Origin: Archangium violaceum
GTDB lineage: Bacteria; Myxococcota; Myxococcia; Myxococcales; Myxococcaceae
Length of the DNA stretch: 64,000 bases
Assembly (NCBI RefSeq): GCF_016887565.1
Contig: NZ_CP069396.1
Coordinates: 2,135,001-2,199,000 of the forward strand
Direction: 5' to 3'
This document shows positions 16,964 to 24,645 of this stretch, one piece after another. A program made the position numbers and the translations under genes. The number at the start of each line of letters is the position of its first letter. Position 1 is the first letter of the stretch. Below the pieces are notes generated by a model. The model searched no databases, was not told where the DNA came from, and was given only the letters and a program-made list of their open reading frames with translations.

Positions 16964-17299
16964 CTACCTCTTCAGCACGACCCGCGTCGAGGTCGCGGTC
17001 GCCGACTCGACGGTCCACTTGCCGTCCACATCGACCAACGAGCCGGTGGCGGTCGCCTCGACCTTTTCTCCGTTCTCACCGTGCTCCTCCGGGGTTTCCC
17101 CAACGAAGGTGAGGACCACGAGGAAAGTGATCCGCCCGGGCCCGGCCCAGCGCGAGCGCTCGACCTCACCCTCGTCGAACTCGAACGGCGACGCGTTCGT
17201 CTCCATGAACGTGCCGCTGAGATCGCCGTCCATGACGAGTAGGTATCCGGCGATCTCCATCAGCATGTTTTCCACGATCTGTTCGGGCTTCATCGACAT
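16964..17299 (-). CDS. hypothetical small soluble protein, 111 aa
   Basis: The protein is acidic, has no signal peptide or membrane segment, and appears mostly beta (GRITFLVVLTFVGE; VEATATGSLVDVDGKWTVES). I do not recognise a family. The ATG at 17299 is preferred over one 9 codons upstream because AAGGAGAAGAA immediately precedes it. It converges on the 16244 gene across a strong hairpin. Confidence 0.7.
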   Translation of the reverse strand: MSMKPEQIVENMLMEIAGYLLVMDGDLSGTFMETNASPFEFDEGEVERSRWAGPGRITFLVVLTFVGETPEEHGENGEKVEATATGSLVDVDGKWTVESATATSTRVVLKR

Positions 17300-17504
17300 T
17301 TTCTTCTCCTTGGGGACCATCCCCATGGCCCTTTACAGAACCGGATCTGCTCGACCGGTCGCGGAGCCCAACTATTTTTGAATCCCGAGTAGTTTCGGGG
17401 GGTTAGGCGTGATTTTTTTTCGTCTGCGTCGGTGATTTGCGGCCTTCGCGCGTGCTGTGACGTATAGGGAGGACAGGAGGCCTGTAAGGGGTAGCGGGCT
17501 GGAG

Positions 17505-17668
17505 CAGCGAACCCGTGCGCCAGCACCCCGCACTCCAGGTAGCGGGCGAAATCCCGCTCCACGTACCTGGGCAGGCCGCGCCCCCCCGCTCGCCTCCGCC
17601 AGCAGCGTGACGAGGTTGTCCCTCACCGCCGCATACAACACCGTCCCCTCCGGCTGCCTCCGCCAGTG
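17505..17668 (-). pseudogene. IS91-type transposase N-terminal fragment, frameshifted
   Basis: The reading GTVLYAAVRDNLVTLLAEAS, then after a frame change in a run of seven G/C, RYVERDFARYLECGVLAHGF matches the N-terminus of IS91-family transposases just before their zinc-binding cysteines. The rest is absent. It abuts the integrase stop codon. Confidence 0.65.
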
Positions 17669-17672
17669 GGAA

Positions 17673-18857
17673 CTACTCGGCCGGGGTAGTCGGCTCGGGC
17701 GCCGTGAAGTCGAGCTGGTCGAGGCCCTTGCGCATGTCCTCCACGTCGAGGTGGCCGTACACCTCCGTGGTGATGGCCGGGTCGGAGTGGCGGAGGATGT
17801 GCTGCACGGTGGCAAGCGGGACGCCTGCCTTGAGCAGCAGGGTAGCCGTGGTGTGCCGCAGGTCGTGGAATCGCAGCGGGCGAGGGAGCGCCCGTGGCCA
17901 CAGCTTCATGCCGCAGTGGGGGCAGGGCTCGGGCACGCCGTGACTCCTCCTTGCCTTGTAGCCGCAGCCCTTGCGCCGACAGACGTGGTTGTAGCCCTCC
18001 ACCAGCCCCGCGCGCCCCAGGGCCCGGCGTAGCACCTTGTGCAGGGCCACGTCCGGCCGGTGCTGCGTGCCATCTTGCCGAGGGAATAGAAGCTCCGAGG
18101 GGGACGCGGCCATGGCCTCGCGCAGATATGGCACCAGGCCCACCGCGATGGGCAGCAGGTCCTCCCGGTTGCCCTTCGTAGTGTCGCTCCCGTGGGAGCG
18201 GCCCACCCGGATGGTGCCCGTCTTGAGGTCCACGTCCGACTTGCGCAGCGCCAGCAACTCGCCTTTGCGCATCCCGGTGTAGACGGCCGTGGCGAACAGG
18301 GGCCGCCAGCGGAGCTCCAGGGCCGCGAGCATCAGCGGGACCTCCTCGGCCTTGAGGTACTGCGGGAGCTTCTTCGGCTGTTTGATGCGCGGGACGGTCT
18401 TGGCGGGGTTGAGGCCGGTGAAGAGACCGCGCCGGATCGCCAGCTCGAAGATGCGGTGGACGTGAGCACGCAGGTGGTTGAGCGACTTGGGGGCCAGCTC
18501 ACCGGCCTTCGCGTTGAGCAGCGTTTCCAGCCGCGAGGGCGTAATGTCCTTGAGGGGTAGGGGGCCCAGCTCATCGCGCAGGTGCTTCTCCGCGAAGCCG
18601 ATGATGGTGGTGGAGCGGAGCCGACTGCCCACCTCGGTCTTCCAGACGTCCATGGCCTCCCCGAAGGTGACTTGCTTCCGGTGCTCGGGCATGGGCTCCA
18701 GGCCGCGCCGTTGCCGGTCGGATTGAACCTCCAGGTCATGGAGGAGGGACTTCGCCTCCGTCTTCGTGGTGGCCTGGGTGGCGGTGTCGCGCCACCGGCC
18801 GTGTCCGTCCTTGAATCGGACGTACCACTTGTCGTTCTTGCGGTAGATGGAACCCAT
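17673..18857 (-). CDS. tyrosine recombinase / integrase, 394 aa
   Basis: The N-terminal 60 residues (SIYRKNDKWYVRFKDGHGRW) form an arm-binding domain, residues 75-160 a core SAM-like domain, and residues 185-385 the catalytic domain. Visible catalytic residues are Arg in TGMRKGELLALR, HDLRHTTATLLL, HILRHSDPAI and the Tyr in TEVYGHLD. A zinc-ribbon-like insert (CRRKGCGYKARR ... CPHCGMKLW) interrupts the catalytic domain. AGGAGGT lies 5 bases before the ATG at 18857, ruling out longer starts. With the AlpA-like gene 48 bp upstream and the polymerase gene overlapping that, it forms an operon for element mobility. Confidence 0.96.
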   Translation of the reverse strand: MGSIYRKNDKWYVRFKDGHGRWRDTATQATTKTEAKSLLHDLEVQSDRQRRGLEPMPEHRKQVTFGEAMDVWKTEVGSRLRSTTIIGFAEKHLRDELGPLPLKDITPSRLETLLNAKAGELAPKSLNHLRAHVHRIFELAIRRGLFTGLNPAKTVPRIKQPKKLPQYLKAEEVPLMLAALELRWRPLFATAVYTGMRKGELLALRKSDVDLKTGTIRVGRSHGSDTTKGNREDLLPIAVGLVPYLREAMAASPSELLFPRQDGTQHRPDVALHKVLRRALGRAGLVEGYNHVCRRKGCGYKARRSHGVPEPCPHCGMKLWPRALPRPLRFHDLRHTTATLLLKAGVPLATVQHILRHSDPAITTEVYGHLDVEDMRKGLDQLDFTAPEPTTPAE

Positions 18858-18904
18858 TCGGACCTCCTCGTGATGATGAACCTCAGAGGTCTTATGACTT
18901 GGAC

Positions 18905-19120
18905 CTACCTGATTTTTGTGCCCTGGCCCCTGATGAAGGCGCGGATCGCTGCCGGCTCGAAGCGCAGCAGCCCGCCGATCTTCACGCACGGAAGCTGACC
19001 CGCCTGAGCCCGTTGGTACACCCACGAGCGCGAGGCTTTGAGGAAGCGAGCCACGTCATTCGCGTCCCAGAGGCCCTCCTCCTGCTCCAAGTTGTCCGTG
19101 TCCATGGTGGACCTACGCAT
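18905..19120 (-). CDS. AlpA/excisionase-type helix-turn-helix protein, 71 aa
   Basis: Residues 17-65 match the HTH_17/MerR-like excisionase fold (LWDANDVARFLKASRSWVYQ ... LPCVKIGGLLRFEPAAIRAF). Such proteins bind att DNA and steer integrase direction or regulate its transcription. AGGAGG lies 5 bases before the ATG at 19120. The start overlaps the last 8 bases of the polymerase gene, which suggests coupled translation. Confidence 0.9.
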   Translation of the reverse strand: MRRSTMDTDNLEQEEGLWDANDVARFLKASRSWVYQRAQAGQLPCVKIGGLLRFEPAAIRAFIRGQGTKIR

Positions 19121-20219
19121 CGGCGCCTCCTGCTTCAGATTCCACCGTGCCTACGCCAGCGCGCTTCTTGATGTCGCCGACCGTGGAGCGGGCCAGCTTC
19201 AGTTCCCTGGCCACCTCTCGAACACTCCTGCCGCCACTCAACAAGGTGAGGGCCTTCTCCATCTTGTGGGCCGGCACCCGTGACTTCCGCGGGCGCGCGC
19301 CTCCCTCTCGAATCTGCCGCTGACGCTCACCTGCCTCCAGTCGCGAGAGTGAGCGGTACGGGGCGGTGTCCGTGCTCTGCGTGAATGGTTTGCTGTCGCG
19401 GTCGAGCAACCGTCGCTTGTTGTCCCACGAGAAACCCGTGCGCACCTCCTCCTGTACCAGGGAGTGGATGGGCTTGCCCTCACGTACAGCCGCCTCCACC
19501 GTCAGCCTCCGTTTCCTGATGCGCGTCGGGGCCACGTCGCGCCCCTCGCGCAGGCAGGCCAGCAGCGTCTGGGCGAAGTCCGCCTCCGACTCGCTCGTCC
19601 CCTGACGGGCGACACGCACCACCGCCCAGGTGTCGTCCCGTCCCAGCACCGGCTCACCGGGGCCCACGTCCTCCACCCTCCGCAGCAGCGCGTACAAGCG
19701 AGCACGGGCGATGAAGACGGCATCAGCCCGATGCTCCAGGCGCATGCCGCTGCCAACGCTCTCCAGCGCATCGAGCCCTTCACAGCGCAGGTCCAACTCC
19801 TCGGGGCAGATGATGGCGTCGGTGGAGATGAGAAGGGCCCCACGCGCGGTGATGTCGGCCATGAGGGCGCGAGCCCGGCCCAGCACCAGCGTGGCCCACT
19901 CCGGGGCGAAGGCACTGCCTACATCCGGAGGCCCCTTGAGCGAGGCGCGCAACAACGGCGAGCCGTGGATGGCCGCTCCCAATCCCGGGCCGAAGCCGTG
20001 GAGCTGGGCCTCGCGCTCGACGTCCAGCAGGCCCGAACCGTGGATCCTCTCGGCCAGCTTGCCCAGCAGGGCGTTGGCGAAGAGCTTGGCCGTGGCGTAC
20101 TCCAGGGTGCCCCTCTTGGCGGCGGCCTTCTTCTCGAGGAAGTGCCGCATGTAGCGGCTCACGTCGTGGTCGCGCTCACGAGGGCCGGGCTTGAAGCCGT
20201 AGGCTTCCACCACCTTCAC
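19113..20219 (-). CDS. family-B DNA polymerase, C-terminal part (motifs B and C, thumb, HTH tail), 368 aa
   Basis: This frame is the in-frame continuation of the 20232-21398 gene after one TGA codon. It contains motif B as AKLFANALLGKL (KxxxNxxxGK) and motif C as LISTDAII, where the first Asp of DTD is Ser but the metal-binding second Asp is kept. A thumb-like region precedes a C-terminal helix-turn-helix (SGGRSVREVARELKLARSTV), which is not usual for PolB. If separately translated, a GTG at 20219 would serve as start; there is no clear ribosome site. Either the gene is broken or the stop is read through or re-initiated. Confidence 0.8.
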   Translation of the reverse strand: MKVVEAYGFKPGPRERDHDVSRYMRHFLEKKAAAKRGTLEYATAKLFANALLGKLAERIHGSGLLDVEREAQLHGFGPGLGAAIHGSPLLRASLKGPPDVGSAFAPEWATLVLGRARALMADITARGALLISTDAIICPEELDLRCEGLDALESVGSGMRLEHRADAVFIARARLYALLRRVEDVGPGEPVLGRDDTWAVVRVARQGTSESEADFAQTLLACLREGRDVAPTRIRKRRLTVEAAVREGKPIHSLVQEEVRTGFSWDNKRRLLDRDSKPFTQSTDTAPYRSLSRLEAGERQRQIREGGARPRKSRVPAHKMEKALTLLSGGRSVREVARELKLARSTVGDIKKRAGVGTVESEAGGADA

Positions 20220-20231
20220 CTTCGCTCCCCG

Positions 20232-21398
20232 TCATAGCGCCAGGCGCACCTCGGCCAGCGTGCAGGAGGAGGTTCCTTGAAGAGGAAAGACGAGTCGACG
20301 CACGCCATTGCGATGCACTGGCAGGCAGGGGTAGCGCGTGCCCCTCGGGAAGACGAACGTGAAGGTGCCGAAGCCCTCGTGCTCCTCGACCTGGGCGAGG
20401 GATTCCAGCCGGACCCACCGTGTCCCAGCGTGGGGGAGCGGCTGGAGCATCGCCGCGTAGGGATAGAGGGACACTGCGTCGTACTCGGCGAAGGCGCCGA
20501 CGTGGAAGCCGCGCCGGAACGCCTCCGACTGCGCACCCCAGTAGGCGCGGCAGGCCATGCGGCGCACGTTCGGGTCGCCGTTGAAGACCAGCTCGACACG
20601 CGGCTCATCCCGGTAGCCCGTGCCCTTCTTCACCTTGCGCACCACCTCGCGCTTCACCACCGGGGCGGGACCATTCCGGACGAAGTGCAGGCGGAAGATG
20701 GCGGACGCCACGGCCGGTAAGGTGCGGTTGCCGAGCACGTCGATGTTCCACTCGGCGAGCACCCCCTGGCGGAAGTCCCGCATGGCACGCAGGGCCACCT
20801 CCGCGTCCCGGGTGGCATGGGCCACCAGCCGCGCTAGATCCGTCCGCTTCAGCTCGGTCAGGTGCGGCCCATCTGCCTCCAGGCGGGGACTGCCCACGGT
20901 TCGAGCGATTTCCTCCAAGGGCGTCTTCGGGAAATAGCCCGCGAGATCCACCAGCCGCACGTCCCAGGTGCCCTCCTCGCGCTTCACGCGCTCCAGTCGC
21001 GCGTGGTGGGCCTTTCCCACCTGCTCCACCCGCGCCTCGGCCACGGCGGAAGGAAAGAGGGCGAGGAGACTGCTGGCCTCGTGTGCCACCACATGCACCT
21101 GCCGGATTCCGCGCCGGGCGGGCGGCATGGCATCGGCCCGCCGGAGCAGTTCCCGGATGCAGTCGATGAGCTGCTCGCCCATGAGCTGTCCCTCGGGCAG
21201 CTCGTAGGCTTGGGCGTGGACGTGCTCGTCCGCGAGGGTGACGAGCTGCAACAGCAGCGGGACGCGATGCTCCTCGTCCCACTTCACGCTCACGCCCACC
21301 AGCACGGTGTGCGGATACGCTCGGGGCCGACGACGGAGGGGAGAGAGTGTCCGGGACAGGAGCAGCCCCAGGTGCGTCTCCAAGTCCTTCTCGTTCAT
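20232..21398 (-). CDS. family-B DNA polymerase, N-terminal part (exonuclease-like domain and motif A), 388 aa
   Basis: Residues 30-210 resemble a diverged 3'-5' exonuclease domain; an Exo III-like HATRDAEVALRAM is visible, with Asp198, while Exo I and II residues are unclear. AYWGAQSEAFRRG near 285 matches the YxGGxxEaFxxG element that precedes the palm, and AEYDAVSLYPYAAM at 304-317 is motif A (DxxSLYP). The reading stops at TGA after VRLAL, but the same frame resumes with RGAKVKVVEAYGF, exactly where PolB sequences continue. The ATG at 21398 follows a GGGGGTGG stretch; 33 upstream codons look non-coding. It is likely an element-borne replicative polymerase of viral/plasmid type. Confidence 0.85.
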   Translation of the reverse strand: MNEKDLETHLGLLLSRTLSPLRRRPRAYPHTVLVGVSVKWDEEHRVPLLLQLVTLADEHVHAQAYELPEGQLMGEQLIDCIRELLRRADAMPPARRGIRQVHVVAHEASSLLALFPSAVAEARVEQVGKAHHARLERVKREEGTWDVRLVDLAGYFPKTPLEEIARTVGSPRLEADGPHLTELKRTDLARLVAHATRDAEVALRAMRDFRQGVLAEWNIDVLGNRTLPAVASAIFRLHFVRNGPAPVVKREVVRKVKKGTGYRDEPRVELVFNGDPNVRRMACRAYWGAQSEAFRRGFHVGAFAEYDAVSLYPYAAMLQPLPHAGTRWVRLESLAQVEEHEGFGTFTFVFPRGTRYPCLPVHRNGVRRLVFPLQGTSSCTLAEVRLAL

Positions 21399-21546
21399 GC
21401 GCCACCCCCGAGCAATTCCAGGGACTTGGCGCGGCAGGAGACTGGCGCGTTTCGCCAGATGGCGGACTGGAACCGTCCACCCCCTCGGAGCTTGCAAGCC
21501 CTCGAAATTACGACGTCGAGGGGCTCAACAGAGTGTCCGGAACCGT

Positions 21547-21581
21547 GATGAGGGGGCGGACAACACGCCTGCCCCCTCATC
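21547..21581. terminator. hairpin in the PolB upstream region
   Basis: An 11-bp stem GATGAGGGGGC / GCCCCCTCATC with a 13-nt loop lies between the 21853-22581 gene and the polymerase gene. It could terminate the upstream gene or act as an origin or operator structure. Confidence 0.45.
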
Positions 21582-21790
21582 GTGATCCCTTGGATGAGGG
21601 TGATGTTCTTGGAGTTCCCGGTGACTTTCGACCGTCGCATCTTGCCGCCTCGTGCGCAGGGCGCCTGTCCTGGGCGTCCGGCTCTGAGTGGCAATGTCGA
21701 GATGCTTTGGTCGAAGAAAAATCCTAGAGGTCTCGTGGGGTTGTGGGGCGATTGGTCTCTACTAGAGAGGGAAGGGGTCGTTACCCTGCA

Positions 21791-21850
21791 CCATCTCTAC
21801 CCCCTGGAGACGGGAGGGCTCACTACCCCCCATCATCTCCACCCCCTGGA
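21791..21850. repeat. two 18-bp direct repeats
   Basis: CCATCTCTACCCCCTGGA (21791) and TCATCTCCACCCCCTGGA (21833) are spaced 42 bp centre to centre and end just at the stop codon of the 21853 gene. Two copies are too few to call iterons, but they lie next to a replication-type gene. The remaining 450 bp between the two genes show nothing else. Confidence 0.4.
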
Positions 21851-21852
21851 AC

Positions 21853-22581
21853 TCATGCCTGCAAGTCCCCGAATGGGGATTGCGGTGGCGGAAGGGGCGG
21901 CTCCTCTGGTGACGGGTCGGTTGGCGCCGTGGGTGGGGGGCTCTGGCCTGTGAGCTGTCTCAACGCCGCCAGGAGCTCCTTGGAGTTTTGGCGCGCGTTG
22001 GCCCACTTCCACACCCGCTGGGTGGTTTCCACTTTGTCCGAGGTGGGGTCCTCATAGCCGATGAGGATGGCGAGCGCGGCGATCTCCCTGTGCGCCAACT
22101 CGATGCCGAGTATCTCCGCCGTGAAGTCCGCGAAGGCGGCCATCATCCTCTTCTCCGCACCCGCTCCTTCGAGCAGGACACGTAGAGCTGGCTTCTGTTT
22201 CACTTCTTCGAGCAGGGGTCCGATACGTCGTTGGAGAGCGAGAAGGAAGGTGGCCACTCGTTCCAGTTGGCGCAGAGGCTGGAGGCTCTCGACGAGCACG
22301 GGCGGCAGCAAGCCGCGCGTGACCTGGATGTATCGCCCCACCCAACTGCTCCTGGCGTTCTGGAAGAGCGACTGCTTGCGCTGGCTGAGCACGTCGTTCT
22401 TCTTGCCGAGCCATCCCAGCAGGTTCCGCAGGGGCTCGGACGCATTGGAGATCTTGAGTCCCATCTCCATGCTCGCTGCAAGCGCGTCAACATGCGGGCG
22501 GATGCGTTCCTGCTCTACTTCAAGGTAGGCGAAAACCGAGGCATTCGAGGCGAGATGCGCGATGAAGCGTGGCTGGTTCAT
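21853..22581 (-). CDS. hypothetical helical protein, 242 aa
   Basis: The protein is almost all helical, with no signal peptide. The C-terminal 30 residues are Pro/Glu-rich (SPPPTAPTDPSPEEPPLPPP). I do not recognise a family. The ATG at 22581 is chosen over a TTG 12 codons upstream. It is divergent from the 22661 gene, with about 80 bp between starts that must hold both promoters, and lies upstream of the polymerase gene on the same strand. Confidence 0.7.
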   Translation of the reverse strand: MNQPRFIAHLASNASVFAYLEVEQERIRPHVDALAASMEMGLKISNASEPLRNLLGWLGKKNDVLSQRKQSLFQNARSSWVGRYIQVTRGLLPPVLVESLQPLRQLERVATFLLALQRRIGPLLEEVKQKPALRVLLEGAGAEKRMMAAFADFTAEILGIELAHREIAALAILIGYEDPTSDKVETTQRVWKWANARQNSKELLAALRQLTGQSPPPTAPTDPSPEEPPLPPPQSPFGDLQA

Positions 22582-22660
22582 GGCCGAGAAGCTCGTCACG
22601 CCTGGTCCCCCCGCCAAGAAGCAGTTCCCACAGGTGTAGAGGCTCCTTCACAATTCGAGC

Positions 22661-23527
22661 ATGAAGACCGTCAGAACCGCCGTGCAGGCTGCGCAGGCCG
22701 CGATCAATGGGGTTCGCTCGAAGGGCCCGAAGACGCCTGAAGGGAAGGTTGCCTCCTCACTCAATGCCCTCCGGCACGGTTTGAGTGCCAAGCAGCTACT
22801 ACTGCCCGGGGAAGATGCCGACGAGTACGAGCGCCATCTCGATGGGTACTTCGTCACCTTCGCGCCAGCTACCCTGCCCGAGGCCGTCATCGTGGCGCAG
22901 ATCGGGGATACAGCCTGGAAGCTGGAACGGCTGAGCAAGCTGGAGAGCGGACGGACCCTCGCCAGCCTGGAAGATGCTCTGGAGAAGACGCTTGAGTTCG
23001 AGAGGTTCGCCCTTACTCGCCGCGCACTTCGGGCCGTGAACGCCCTCGTGGAGATCGCGGACGCCTGCCCGGTGCCGCAGGATGCGGCGCAGACCGACGC
23101 CCTGCTGGCCGCCGTGGATGGAACCATGAAGATCGTCCACGAGGTGCCGGAGCTGCCGATGATGGTGAGCCGGTCCCTCGCCTTCTCGCTCGGTCATGCC
23201 CGGGACACCTCCAAGGATGGACGCATGCTGCCGGACGCCTACCGTGCCCTGGGAGATGCCGCCAAGGTGCTGAAGGGGGCCCTCTCCGCGAAGCTGGCCG
23301 AGGACGAGGGGGCGCTGGCTCCGGTACGCGAGCGGCTGGCCGCCGAGGTGCTGCTGCTGGACGACGCGGACCTGCGGAAGCTGGAGCGCCACCGCAAGCT
23401 GCTGGAGACCGCGATGCAACGGCAGCTCGGGCTTCTCGACCAGCTCCGCGTCCAGGTGGCCGCCGTGAAGACCCAGAACCCGGCTGAGTCCAAGGAGCTG
23501 CGCGTGCGCCTGCGTCTCGTGAAGTGA
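22661..23527 (+). CDS. hypothetical protein with SKGPKTPEGK motif, 288 aa
   Basis: Residues 12-45 read AAINGVRSKGPKTPEGKVAS then SLNALRHGLSAK, a motif seen at the N-terminus of many bacterial proteins of unknown role (ANGAKSxGPxTxEGKxRSSxNAxxHGL). The remainder is a long helical region rich in Ala, Leu and Glu. No catalytic residues are recognised. Such genes are frequent in mobile regions. The ribosome site is weak. Confidence 0.78.
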   Translation: MKTVRTAVQAAQAAINGVRSKGPKTPEGKVASSLNALRHGLSAKQLLLPGEDADEYERHLDGYFVTFAPATLPEAVIVAQIGDTAWKLERLSKLESGRTLASLEDALEKTLEFERFALTRRALRAVNALVEIADACPVPQDAAQTDALLAAVDGTMKIVHEVPELPMMVSRSLAFSLGHARDTSKDGRMLPDAYRALGDAAKVLKGALSAKLAEDEGALAPVRERLAAEVLLLDDADLRKLERHRKLLETAMQRQLGLLDQLRVQVAAVKTQNPAESKELRVRLRLVK

Positions 23528-24183
23528 CGCCCTCGGGTTCGTTCTGACGCCTCTCCCGGGCCCTCTCCGCCCTGGCTCGCTAATCGGTAGGGCTATCGAA
23601 TCTGGGTGAGCGCCCCCGGGATGGGGGGACAGGGGTTCCCTTGTCGCAGGTCCACCTGCAAGCCCCCAGTCTTCTTCGAGCCCCCGGGGGATGGGGGGCT
23701 CTCAAGATTTTTTGGGGGATTCTCCAGCGGGCTGCTCCCGGTACGCGGTCCCTGGCGAGCTTCGCCCAGGGGTTACTGATGACCGTACCCTGTGTTCGCT
23801 CTCCAGCTCCTCGCGCACGAGGGGGGGAGTGCCCCCGGCACTTCAAAGTTTCGTGGGGTACCTCGGGAAGAAACCGCGGACTTCCGTCCGTGGAGCTGCA
23901 CCAGCTCCAGCACCACCGAGGAGGCGGCACCGTGAAGCTGAGCTGGCTCCCTTGCGCTACTTGGACGAGACCGGGCACACCTGCGCGGCTGGTGAGGCGG
24001 TAGGCACATCGCCCAGCTCGCATCCTGCGTGAGCTGGCGCAACTCGAAGCCTCCGATGCAGGCGACAGGTTGACCCCCGAAACCCAGGTCCTGTGAGGAG
24101 AAGGGTCGGTGCAGCCGACAGGGTGAAACGTAAGAGAAGAGGGCGAACTTTCATCGTGGACTGGAAGTCCGCCCCCTCGACCG
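23528..24183. other. 656-bp non-coding stretch
   Basis: No credible gene is seen. The stretch contains a repeated CCCCCGGGATGGGGGG-type block (about 23609 and 23681), a TTTTTTGGGGG tract and several short dyads. It may hold regulatory DNA or decayed genes. Confidence 0.4.
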
Positions 24184-24291
24184 CTACTGCGCGTGCCGCT
24201 GCCTACTCAGTGCATGGGCCAGCACCGTGAGGATGGCGGCGGCCACGTCCCGTGCGAGGGGCGAACGCAGCACCTTTCCGAGCCAGTTCAT
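24184..24291 (-). CDS. 35-aa small protein
   Basis: The reading MNWLGKVLRSPLARDVAAAI then LTVLAHALSRQRHAQ has excellent codon bias and a near-consensus AGGAGGTG 5 bases before the ATG. It starts 21 bp after the stop of the DUF932 fragment, so it was the downstream gene of that operon before IS66 landed. The amphipathic helix with basic ends suggests membrane or nucleic-acid contact. No family is recognised. Confidence 0.6.
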   Translation of the reverse strand: MNWLGKVLRSPLARDVAAAILTVLAHALSRQRHAQ

Positions 24292-24312
24292 GGGACACCT
24301 CCTCACCTCGAC

Positions 24313-24510
24313 TCACGCCGCGAGCCGGAGCTGGGCGGTGTCCGCGATGGCCGCGAGCGCCTGGCGCTTCATGGCGGCGGCCTTGCCCATCCAGATGCTC
24401 TCCAACCGCATCACCTCAACCTTTTTGCCCTGGACAGCTCGGGTGTGGCGGTGGTGGTCGGCCCACTCGCTGAACGCCTGGAGAGCCGCCCAGGCGGTGC
24501 CCTGGATGTC
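24313..24510 (-). pseudogene. DUF932 protein, C-terminal piece cut off by IS66
   Basis: The reading GTAWAALQAFSEWADHHR followed by AVQGKKVEVMRLESIWMG matches the end of DUF932 (phage/plasmid-like TIGR03299) proteins. It begins exactly at the IS66 target duplication and is in the same frame as the N-terminal piece at 27056-27843. It has no start of its own. Confidence 0.9.
24503..24510. repeat. IS66 target-site duplication, left
   Basis: TGGATGTC directly abuts the left IS end; the identical 8-mer abuts the right end at 27056. Eight bp is the usual duplication length for IS66. Confidence 0.95.
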
Positions 24511-24645
24511 GTAAATGCTCGCCGAGCCCCGTGGTCGAAGAGCTTGACGACGAATGGAGGGCGTGAGGGGGGCGCTCACCGCAGTGCAACAAGCACCGCG
24601 GCGCCCGGTCAGCTCGAGACAGGTGGGAATGAGTAGCGTAGCGCG

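Noticed and set aside
20232-20234. TGA as a selenocysteine codon in PolB
   Set aside because: The position is not a catalytic Cys in PolB, and no selenocysteine insertion hairpin was evident just downstream; a mutated CGA is simpler.
21791-21850. Iteron origin or CRISPR-like array
   Set aside because: Only two imperfect 18-bp copies are present; an array or origin would need more regular repeats.
21582-21953. Plus-strand gene in the PolB upstream region
   Set aside because: It has poor codon bias and no ribosome site, and it overlaps the stop region of the minus-strand 21853 gene.
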